Assembly: GCA_022823105.1 (NCBI GenBank)
Contig: JAJDXU010000210.1
Span: 1-5,705 of the forward strand
Direction of reading: 5' to 3'
From: Dehalococcoidia bacterium
GTDB lineage: Bacteria; Chloroflexota; Dehalococcoidia; Lucifugimonadales; UBA3495
DNA: 5,705 nucleotides
The notes under the pieces are model-generated. The model saw only the letters and a program-made list of their open reading frames with translations. It made no database searches and was not told the origin of the DNA. This document shows positions 1-5,080 of this stretch, in pieces. The translations under genes were made by a program, and so were the position numbers. Each line of letters starts with the position of its first letter. The stretch's first letter is position 1.

Positions 1-845
1 CGCTGGCCGAGGAATTGGGGTATGACTCGATCTGGGTGATGGACCACCTGTTCAACAACGGGTACATCCGGGAGCGGCTGGACGACAAGCCCTACTATCA
101 TCCGATGGCGACGCTGTCGCACATTTCGGCGCTGACGTCGCGCGTAAAGCTGGGCACGTCGGTGCTGGTGCTGCCATATCACAACCCGGTGGAGTTGGCG
201 AAGTACGCCGCATCGCTGGACCAGATGTCGGGTGGTCGGCTGCTGTTGGGCATCGGCGTGGGCGCGATGACGCCGGAATTCGAGGCGTTGGGCATTCCGT
301 TGAGCCAGCGGGGCTCGCTGACCAACGAGTCGATGGACATAATGCGCGAACTATGGTCGAACGAGGACCCTCGCTACAGCAGCAGCCGGTGGGATTTTGG
401 CGACCTGAAGTTTTCTCCGAAACCGGCGCAGACGATTTCCGGCGCACCGGGCGTACCGCTTTGGGTTGGAGGCAACAGCACCGGAGCGCTGAGGCGGGCC
501 GGACGGCGCGGTGACGGATGGCACCCGTCGGGAGTGAGCGCGGAGGAATTTGCCATCGGACGGCGGACGGTGCGTGAGGTGGCGGAGGCGGCAGGACGCA
601 ACCCTGGCGACCTGGTGATGTCGGTACGGGTGGAGGTGGAGGCGCACGGCGGGCCGTCCAGCCAGCGAGCGGCGGACAGGTCCCGGTTGCCTGGGGATGA
701 TCCGGCCGGCATGGCGGCGGGCATCGCAGCCTATCACGACGCTGGAGCCGAGCATCTTGCGCTGGCGTTGAACACGGGGGACATCGGGCGCATAGGGGAG
801 TTGATGCACGTGATCGCGGAGGACGTGATCCCGCAGTTCAGGTAA
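1..845 (+). CDS. LLM-class F420/flavin-dependent oxidoreductase (5' end cut off)
   Basis: This is the 3' part of a luciferase-like monooxygenase (LLM) superfamily enzyme, a TIM-barrel oxidoreductase using reduced FMN or coenzyme F420. The frame is open to the left edge, reading LAEELGYDSIWVMDHLF from base 3. The family normally has a first beta strand before this segment, so I infer that about 20-30 N-terminal residues are missing and that the TTG at 15 is not the true start. About 280 residues are visible, ending at TAA (843-845). Family hallmarks include LGTSVLVLPYHNPVELAK, the SGGRLLLGIGVG turn, VPLWVGGNS and the late ALRRAGRRGDGWHPSG segment. The last resembles the TIGR03619-type F420-dependent subgroup. 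The substrate cannot be read from sequence; family members act on alkanesulfonates, other organics or F420-linked reductions. It converges on the ABC operon across an 82-base gap. Superfamily is near certain, cofactor is inference. Confidence 0.9.
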   Translation, partial: LAEELGYDSIWVMDHLFNNGYIRERLDDKPYYHPMATLSHISALTSRVKLGTSVLVLPYHNPVELAKYAASLDQMSGGRLLLGIGVGAMTPEFEALGIPLSQRGSLTNESMDIMRELWSNEDPRYSSSRWDFGDLKFSPKPAQTISGAPGVPLWVGGNSTGALRRAGRRGDGWHPSGVSAEEFAIGRRTVREVAEAAGRNPGDLVMSVRVEVEAHGGPSSQRAADRSRLPGDDPAGMAAGIAAYHDAGAEHLALALNTGDIGRIGELMHVIAEDVIPQFR

Positions 846-875
846 CCGGCGTCGCAACGATCAACCGCAGCAAAA

Positions 876-902
876 CAGGGGCAGGTTTCAAACCTGCCCC
901 TG
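876..902 (-). terminator. Perfect 13-bp hairpin between convergent genes; probable operon terminator
   Basis: Arms CAGGGGCAGGTTT (876-888) and AAACCTGCCCCTG (890-902) are exact reverse complements around a single central C at 889. A physical loop would open several of the A-T pairs. Read on the minus strand the stem is followed by TGTTTTGC, a short T run that fits a rho-independent terminator for the dppC-side transcript. On the plus strand it is followed only by CAACTTTGG, so it is a weaker terminator for the oxidoreductase gene, 31 bases after that stop codon. The outer half-sites AGGGGC/GCCCCT also occur in the hairpin at 2828-2857, so it may equally be a copy of a dispersed palindromic repeat recruited as a terminator. 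Confidence 0.65.
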
Positions 903-927
903 CAACTTTGGCGACGTTGATCGGTGG

Positions 928-1866
928 TTACACCTGGCGCTGCTTGGGATCCAATCGGTCGCGGAGCCAGTCGCCGAGGAGGTTCATCGACAGCACGACG
1001 AGCATGATGGCCAGGCCGGGGAACAGGGAGACCCACCAGCCCTGGGCAGAAGCGATCAGGACGCGGCCGTCGGCGACCATGAGGCCCCATGCCGGTTGTG
1101 GGGGCGGAATCCCCACGGAGAGGAAGCTCAGCGTGGCTTCCAGGATGATGACGAACCCCACGTTGAGGGTGGCCAGCACGATGACGCTGTTGAACACGTT
1201 GGGAAATACGTGGCGCAGCATGATGCGGCGGTGAGAAGCGCCGGAAACGCGGGCCCTTGAGATGAAGTCCTGCACTCGCACGGCGAGCGTTTCGCCGCGC
1301 ACCAGCCGGGCGTACCGCGACCAGAGCAGCAGCACTAGCACCAGAATGACGTTGGCGATGCTTGGCTTGGTGGCCGCCACGATGACCAACGCCAGCAGGA
1401 TTATGGGGATAGATAAGGATATGTCCACCAGGCGCATCACCAATGAGTCAACCCAGCCTCCCCAGTAACCGGCGGCGATGCCCAGGCTGGTGCCCAGCAC
1501 GCCGGCGATGAAGATGGCGACGGCGGCGATGATCACGGACACCCTGGCGCCGTGCATGATGCGGGACAGGATGTCGCGCCCGACGCGGTCGGTGCCCAGC
1601 AGGTATTGGGGATCGCCACCCTCCATCCACGCCGGAGGGAGGAGGCGGGTGCTGAGGGTGCCCAGCTTGGGGTCATGAGGCGCGATCACGTCCGCGAACA
1701 GGGCGGGTATGACCAGCACGATGAGCAGAAGCGCGATGGGGAAAAGCGGGTAGCGCCGAGCTTCCTCCAGGAACCGAATGATTCGCCCCTTCCGGGGTTC
1801 GGCCGGCGCATCGAGCGCTCCGGCGGCTGCCATCTGTGGTTCGGCAGTGCGGTTTTCCGCAGCCAT
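928..1866 (-). CDS. dppC: DppC/OppC-type ABC transporter permease
   Basis: Inner-membrane permease of a peptide/nickel-type (PepT family) ABC importer, forming the translocation channel with the DppB-type partner encoded just upstream. It has 312 residues, normal for the family. A polar Ala/Glu/Pro-rich N-terminal tail (1-36) precedes the first membrane segment (about 41-62). The hallmark [21 protein letters not shown] lies at 90-110. Further membrane segments are near 111-133, 146-165, 170-187, 226-248 and 278-298. The cytoplasmic EAA-type loop that docks on the ATPase is at about 199-223 ([19 protein letters not shown]), and the conserved [10 protein letters not shown] follows at 254-263. 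The ATG start is 12 bases after the dppB stop. AGGAG at 1876-1880 overlaps that TAG stop (TAGGAG) with a 9-base spacer, which suggests translational coupling. It is the last gene of the operon, ending at TAA (928-930), 25 bases before the terminator hairpin. The substrate is unknown; the symbol denotes the family only. Confidence 0.95.
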   Translation of the reverse strand: MAAENRTAEPQMAAAGALDAPAEPRKGRIIRFLEEARRYPLFPIALLLIVLVIPALFADVIAPHDPKLGTLSTRLLPPAWMEGGDPQYLLGTDRVGRDILSRIMHGARVSVIIAAVAIFIAGVLGTSLGIAAGYWGGWVDSLVMRLVDISLSIPIILLALVIVAATKPSIANVILVLVLLLWSRYARLVRGETLAVRVQDFISRARVSGASHRRIMLRHVFPNVFNSVIVLATLNVGFVIILEATLSFLSVGIPPPQPAWGLMVADGRVLIASAQGWWVSLFPGLAIMLVVLSMNLLGDWLRDRLDPKQRQV

Positions 1867-1875
1867 ATTGAGATG

Positions 1876-1880
1876 CTCCT
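1876..1880 (-). promoter_or_regulatory. Shine-Dalgarno AGGAG of dppC, overlapping the dppB stop codon
   Basis: On the minus strand the dppB stop TAG runs directly into the site as TAGGAG, followed by nine bases and then ATG at 1866. Ribosomes ending dppB would uncover or reuse this site, a classic arrangement for equal production of two channel subunits. It also fixes the dppC start. Confidence 0.8.
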
Positions 1881-2802
1881 AGTTGTAACGAATCCTGGGG
1901 TCAACGTAGGCATACACGATGTCGACCAGGAGATTGGCGATGATGTACACCAGGCAGAAGGTGATGACGACCGCCTGCACCACCGGGAAGTCCTTGGTTA
2001 CCGCTGCGTCCACGGCGAGGCGGCCCACGCCGGGCCAGGCAAAGACGAACTCGATGGACACCGAGCCGACCATCAGGGAGCCGATGATCAGGGCGAAATA
2101 CGTGAAGGGTGCGATCGCCGCGTTGCGCAGACAGTGTTTCCACACCACCTTCCATTCGGGCACGCCCTTGATGCGGGCCAGTTTGACGTACTCAGTGTCG
2201 AGCACGTCCAGCATGGACGAGCGGACCAGACGCATGAGAGCGGCGACCTGGAACCATCCAATCGCGATGGCGGGCAGGATGTAGGAAATGAGCCCCGCCT
2301 CCTTGCCGGACACGGGGAACCATCCCAACTGGGCCGCGAACACCCACATCAGCATCAACCCGAGCCAGAAGGCCGGCAGAGATTGGCCGAACAGGGCGAT
2401 CATCTTGCCGAGGTAGTCGAAGGGGGTGTCCTTCTTGACCGCTGAGAGCACCCCGATGGGTACGGCAATCACGATGGCAACCACTACGGCGACGCCGGCC
2501 AGGGCTGCGGTGTTAGGCAGGCGTTCCATCACGAGGCTCATGGCGGTGCGGCCACGGACACGCAGGGAATCGCCGAAGTCGCCGGTGACGGCGTTGCCGA
2601 TGAATGTGAAGTACTGGACATACAATGGGCGGTCCAAACCCCATGCCGCCCGGAGACGTTCCGCATCTTCGTTGGTCGCTTCCAGCGGCAGCAGAACGTC
2701 CAGGGGGTCTCCGGAGAGGCGCGCCAGCGAGAAGACAATGACGGTGAGCACCAGCAGGGTGAGGATGGACTGGCCAACCCTGAAAATGATGTAACGCTGC
2801 AC
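1879..2802 (-). CDS. dppB: DppB/OppB-type ABC transporter permease
   Basis: First of the two inner-membrane channel subunits of the importer, 307 residues, full length for the family. It opens with the typical amphipathic start QRYIIFRVGQSILTLLVLT, and its first membrane segment is at about 9-28. A periplasmic region with the conserved SGDPLDVLLP (30-39) and the GDFGDSLRVRGR stretch (74-85) follows. Other membrane segments are near 99-122, 134-158, 173-193, 234-256 and 277-299. The EAA-type ATPase docking loop is at about 204-228 (EYVKLARIKGVPEWKVVWKH, with G213). FVFAWPGVGRLAVDA (252-266) and the C-terminal YAYVDPRIRYN are typical of the family. The start is GTG: an in-frame stop lies three codons upstream, and AAGGT at 2811-2815 sits eight bases ahead. 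A 76-base gap holding a hairpin separates it from the binding-protein gene. Family assignment is firm; substrate is unknown. Confidence 0.95.
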   Translation of the reverse strand: MQRYIIFRVGQSILTLLVLTVIVFSLARLSGDPLDVLLPLEATNEDAERLRAAWGLDRPLYVQYFTFIGNAVTGDFGDSLRVRGRTAMSLVMERLPNTAALAGVAVVVAIVIAVPIGVLSAVKKDTPFDYLGKMIALFGQSLPAFWLGLMLMWVFAAQLGWFPVSGKEAGLISYILPAIAIGWFQVAALMRLVRSSMLDVLDTEYVKLARIKGVPEWKVVWKHCLRNAAIAPFTYFALIIGSLMVGSVSIEFVFAWPGVGRLAVDAAVTKDFPVVQAVVITFCLVYIIANLLVDIVYAYVDPRIRYN

Positions 2803-2810
2803 GGGTAGTT

Positions 2811-2815
2811 ACCTT
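2811..2815 (-). promoter_or_regulatory. Modest Shine-Dalgarno (AAGGT) before the GTG start of dppB
   Basis: On the minus strand AAGGT lies eight bases upstream of GTG (2802-2800). Its pairing to 16S rRNA is weak compared with the sites of the genes on either side. No in-frame alternative exists upstream because a TAA occupies 2809-2811. Weak initiation here would lower permease output relative to the binding protein, as is usual in such operons. Confidence 0.5.
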
Positions 2816-2827
2816 GATATTTCAGTG

Positions 2828-2857
2828 CGTAGGGGCAACCACATGGTCGCCCCTACG
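2828..2857. repeat. Palindromic hairpin in the gap between binding protein and dppB
   Basis: Arms CGTAGGGGC (2828-2836) and GCCCCTACG (2849-2857) pair perfectly. After one A-C mismatch, ACC/GGT adds three more pairs around an ACAT loop. On the minus strand no T run follows, so it is unlikely to be a full terminator. A stable hairpin just after a binding-protein gene commonly protects the upstream mRNA from 3' decay or partly blocks read-through, giving more binding protein than permease. The AGGGGC/GCCCCT half-sites match those of the hairpin at 876-902, with 12 and 13 bases between them, which suggests one dispersed repeat family. Confidence 0.75.
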
Positions 2858-2878
2858 GTTCGTTGGTTCCGCTCCGGC

Positions 2879-4756
2879 CTATTGAGAAGCCGGAGTGATG
2901 TATTCGGTGTGGGTGAAGCTGGCGTTGATGTTGCCAGGCCACACCATTTCGCCGATGACGGCGGGGTCCACCACGATCTGTGCGGGGAGCCAGACGATGG
3001 GAACCTCGGAGTAGAGGTCGAACTTGAGGTCGCCAAGGTCGCGCAGGGCCTGGGCCTTGACCTCGGGGTCAACGCTCTGGGTTGCCTTGTCATAGAGGGC
3101 GTCGGTCATGGGGTCGACGGACGTGCGCCAGAATCCGGCGTCGCCGCTGCGGTTGTAGAAGCGGAGGGTGATTTCGGCAGGACGGTAGGTGCCGCGGGTG
3201 GCGGCGATGGTGCCATGGGTCTTGCCGGGGCGGTAATACTTGGCGCGGTAGTCGGACCACTGGATGGCTTCGGAGGTAACGTTGATGCCGATGTTGGTGA
3301 GGTAGGTGAACGCGGCCTCTCCCATGGGGATCATTTCCGGAACGCCGGGCAGTTGGGTGAGAAGCAGGGTCAGCTCGTAACCTTCGTAGCCAGCCTCCTG
3401 GAGGAGTTCGCGGGCGCGTTCAGGGTCGAATCCATATTTTTCGTCGAACTCTTCAGTCCACCGCTGGTTGTAGCCGGGCAGCGCCGGGTGGTAACCCCAG
3501 ACGGTGTGCTGGCGACCGATGCCGCCGAAGAGCTGCTCGTTGATCTCGTCGCGGTTGATGGCGCGGTTGATAGCCTCGCGCACGCGGGGATCCAGGTGAG
3601 GCTCATCGGGCTGGAAGAAGCAGTTCTGGAATTCCTCGGTCAAGCAGGCGCCGGCCTCCTCGGGGTTGTAAATTCCGCCGATGATGAAGGCAACCTGGAT
3701 GGACGGGAGTTCACTCTGGAGGACTTCGAGACCGGAGCCCTGGGCGTCGAGGTGCAGTTCACGGCTGACCTCGCCGATCTGCACGGCGCTGGTCTGCAAC
3801 TGGGCCAACCTGGTGGTCTCCTCAGGGATCAGGACGAACTCCATTTCCTCAAAGAACGGAGACCTGCGGTAGTGGTCAGCGTTGCGGGAGTAGAGGAGGT
3901 TCACGTCGATGGTGCGTTCCTCGAAGACCCAGGGTCCGACGCCGGTGGGCTTCTCCTGCAGTTGCTCTATGCCCTCGGCTTCGTACTGGTCCTTCGAATA
4001 GATGAACAGGTTGCCCTGCTGCGCGGTGGCGAAGAAGTCGACCAGGGAGTTGGGGGTCTTCAAGTTGAACTGGACGGTTGTGTCGTCCAGGGCCACGATG
4101 TTGGTCAGGAGTTCTTCCTCGGAGTCGCCGAACAGTCCCCGGAAGAGTCCGGTGTCGGTGGCGATGGCGTCCTCGCGGACGATGAACTGGGCACTGACCG
4201 GCACATCGTGGGCGGTGAACTGGCCCCAGTCTCCGTGGAAGTCCACGTCGTCGCGGAGGAAGAAGGTCCACTGGGTGCCGTCCTCGTTGGCTTCCCAACG
4301 GGTGGCCAGGCCCGGAACCAGCGAGCCGTCGAAGCGGTCGGTGTGGACCAGCGGGTCGGTGAAGGGCCGCACCTGGGTGTTGGCCGAGGTGGTGGTGCCC
4401 AGCCAGGAGCCGGTCAACTGCTGGACCGGGGGAATGGTGGCGATCCGCAGGCGGCCGCCGATGGCGGTGGTCTCCTGGGCCGCGGTGGGGGTGTTAGTAG
4501 GGCTGGGAGTGGCCGTGGCGATGACCGTTGGGATGGGAGTCGCCGGCTGGGATGCTGGCTGCTGCTGGCCGGCAGGAGCCTGCTGTTGGGTCTGCTGTTG
4601 TTGCTGCGTCTGCGCCTGCTGCTGTGGAGCAGCCTGTTGTGGGGCGGCGGCCGGCGCGGACGTGCCGGAAGTCTCTTCCGCGGCTCCGCCGCAGGCGACG
4701 CCAACCACCAGCAGCGCGACGGCTGCGATGGCGGCGAGTATCGTAGGCTTATGCAA
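2879..4756 (-). CDS. ABC transporter substrate-binding lipoprotein, family 5 (DppA/OppA type)
   Basis: Extracytoplasmic receptor that binds the substrate and delivers it to the DppB/DppC channel. It has 625 residues. Residues 1-21 form a lipoprotein signal (K3, hydrophobic 6-20) ending at Cys22 in GVAC, a loose lipobox, so membrane anchoring by a lipid is likely. Residues 23-99 are a disordered Gln/Ala/Pro/Thr linker. The SBP_bac_5 fold spans about 100-625, with RPFTDPLVHTD (130-140), LVPGLATRWEANEDGTQWTF (146-165), TGVGPWVF (271-278), DPRVREAINRAINRDEI (389-405) and FDPERARELLQEAGYE (443-458). Cys371 and Cys379 could form a small disulfide loop. The start is TTG, supported by GGAGGG (4763-4768) six bases upstream and by the signal peptide beginning exactly there. 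It is the promoter-proximal gene of the operon. Peptides are the classic ligand, but the family also binds nickel, sugars and other molecules, so the substrate stays open. Confidence 0.95.
   Translation of the reverse strand: MHKPTILAAIAAVALLVVGVACGGAAEETSGTSAPAAAPQQAAPQQQAQTQQQQQTQQQAPAGQQQPASQPATPIPTVIATATPSPTNTPTAAQETTAIGGRLRIATIPPVQQLTGSWLGTTTSANTQVRPFTDPLVHTDRFDGSLVPGLATRWEANEDGTQWTFFLRDDVDFHGDWGQFTAHDVPVSAQFIVREDAIATDTGLFRGLFGDSEEELLTNIVALDDTTVQFNLKTPNSLVDFFATAQQGNLFIYSKDQYEAEGIEQLQEKPTGVGPWVFEERTIDVNLLYSRNADHYRRSPFFEEMEFVLIPEETTRLAQLQTSAVQIGEVSRELHLDAQGSGLEVLQSELPSIQVAFIIGGIYNPEEAGACLTEEFQNCFFQPDEPHLDPRVREAINRAINRDEINEQLFGGIGRQHTVWGYHPALPGYNQRWTEEFDEKYGFDPERARELLQEAGYEGYELTLLLTQLPGVPEMIPMGEAAFTYLTNIGINVTSEAIQWSDYRAKYYRPGKTHGTIAATRGTYRPAEITLRFYNRSGDAGFWRTSVDPMTDALYDKATQSVDPEVKAQALRDLGDLKFDLYSEVPIVWLPAQIVVDPAVIGEMVWPGNINASFTHTEYITPASQ
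4559..4639 (-). repeat. Gln-codon low-complexity tract in the lipoprotein linker
   Basis: These 27 codons encode residues 40-66 of the binding protein, of which 17 are glutamine and most of the rest Ala, Pro or Thr. The DNA is a run of imperfect CAG/CAA triplets on the minus strand. It forms the flexible tether between Cys22 and the folded domain, and is a place where replication slippage could change length between strains. It is followed by a Pro/Thr-rich stretch (residues 71-92, e.g. TATPSPTNTPT) of the kind often seen behind lipoboxes in Chloroflexota. Confidence 0.8.
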
Positions 4757-4762
4757 TTTTGT

Positions 4763-4768
4763 CCCTCC
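4763..4768 (-). promoter_or_regulatory. Strong Shine-Dalgarno GGAGGG deciding the TTG start
   Basis: On the minus strand GGAGGG is followed by ACAAAA and then TTG CAT AAG. The six-base spacing is good, and no ATG or GTG follows at a suitable distance in frame before the signal peptide. This makes TTG at 4756 the best start for the binding protein. Confidence 0.85.
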
Positions 4769-4789
4769 GAACGGGTAACTTTGGCGGTA

Positions 4790-4806
4790 CCCCGGCGATG
4801 CCGGGG
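4790..4806 (-). promoter_or_regulatory. GC-rich hairpin in the predicted 5' leader of the transporter mRNA
   Basis: CCCCGGC (4790-4796), loop GAT, and GCCGGGG (4800-4806) form a perfect 7-bp stem. On the transcript a bulged G allows two further A-T pairs outside it. It lies between the predicted transcription start (about 4816) and the ribosome site, ending 21 bases before GGAGGG. No T run follows, so it is not a simple attenuator. It could stabilise the 5' end of the mRNA or affect translation, or be another dispersed palindrome. The structure is seen directly; any role is inference. Confidence 0.55.
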
Positions 4807-4822
4807 CTAAACAGTGCGGGGC

Positions 4823-4851
4823 AGTATATTAGCCGAGATACGATAGGTCAA
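4823..4851 (-). promoter_or_regulatory. Sigma70/SigA-type promoter of the transporter operon
   Basis: On the minus strand the -35 box TTGACC (4846-4851, five of six consensus bases) and the -10 box TATACT (4823-4828, five of six) are separated by exactly 17 bases. Transcription would start near 4816, giving a leader of about 60 bases before the TTG codon. This is the best promoter-like sequence in the window and it points at the binding-protein gene. Confidence 0.7.
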
Positions 4852-4869
4852 AGTGACCCAAAATGTCAA
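4840..4869 (-). promoter_or_regulatory. Possible second, overlapping promoter
   Basis: A perfect -35 hexamer TTGACA lies at 4864-4869 on the minus strand. The only partner at a workable distance is TATCGT (4840-4845), 18 bases away and four of six bases to consensus. It would start transcription about 17-18 bases upstream of the main promoter. The weak -10 makes it less likely, but the two -35 boxes together could act as tandem promoters. Confidence 0.3.
4846..4858. promoter_or_regulatory. Inverted repeat over the -35 box; candidate operator
   Basis: GGTCA (4846-4850) and TGACC (4854-4858) are exact reverse complements around a 3-base centre. The repeat contains the -35 box of the main promoter and lies in the spacer of the possible second one, so a dimeric regulator bound here would be expected to block both. 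The half-site is only five bases, so a chance match is possible, and no regulator gene is in the window. Confidence 0.4.
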
Positions 4870-4990
4870 ACAACGCGGATTTGCATACGTGAAACGCACA
4901 CAAGATGCGCGCAATGGTCTGTCATTTCGCTATCACATACCGTATTCGTTACCCATACTGACCCTGTGACATGAAGGGCACCAACGTCCA

Positions 4991-5025
4991 ACCGGGCACG
5001 GCAGACAACGGGCGACGGGCCCGGT
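4991..5025. other. 7-bp inverted repeat downstream of the helicase gene
   Basis: ACCGGGC (4991-4997) and GCCCGGT (5019-5025) pair perfectly across a 21-base loop. On the minus strand it lies about 56 bases past the helicase stop and is not followed by a T run. It might contribute to 3' end formation, but the long loop and missing tail make this weak. Confidence 0.25.
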
Positions 5026-5080
5026 GATCGGTTACGCGAAGTTGCGTTGAGACGCGAATGGGGGCCGCGAATTCGCCGGA

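Larger units (their letters stand above)
4757..5080. other. 324-bp intergenic region between helicase and transporter genes
   Basis: No credible gene is present on either strand; a 71-codon plus-strand frame at 4759-4974 has no ribosome site, domain or family resemblance. The left third carries the transporter's promoter, inverted repeat, leader hairpin and ribosome site, listed separately. The right part (about 4870-5080) has no strong promoter that I can see. It holds a 7-bp inverted repeat at 4991-5025 and the 10-base palindrome GCGAATTCGC near 5068-5077, just past the helicase stop. The helicase gene has no obvious T-tailed terminator here. Confidence 0.7.

Noticed and set aside
351..857. 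A 168-codon minus-strand frame opposite the oxidoreductase.
   Set aside because: Its product is Arg/Pro-rich with no domain, while the plus-strand frame has clear LLM family motifs.
876..902. The perfect palindrome considered as a CRISPR repeat or recombination site.
   Set aside because: There is a single copy with no spacer array, integrase gene or flanking direct repeats. Terminator or dispersed palindrome explains it better.
1552..2445. A 297-codon plus-strand frame spanning the junction of the two permease genes.
   Set aside because: It is rich in His, Gln, Asp and Gly with no recognisable domain, and lies opposite two well-defined permeases.
2825..4810. A 661-codon open frame on the plus strand, longer than the binding-protein gene it opposes.
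   Set aside because: Its translation is dominated by Gly, Val, Asp, Glu and Leu runs, shows no domain and has no convincing ribosome site. The minus-strand product has a full signal peptide and family 5 motifs. This is a mirror frame caused by high-GC codon use.
4759..4816. The leader considered as a riboswitch or T-box.
   Set aside because: It is only about 60 bases with one simple stem and shows no specifier, aptamer core or alternative terminator.
4918..4937. A TGTGA-N6-TGACA-like stretch on the minus strand that loosely resembles a CRP site.
   Set aside because: The second half-site is poor and shifted, the position is about 110 bases upstream of the predicted start, and nothing else supports it.
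4759..4974. A 71-codon plus-strand frame in the intergenic region.
   Set aside because: It overlaps the promoter and leader of the transporter on the other strand, has no Shine-Dalgarno sequence and resembles no family.
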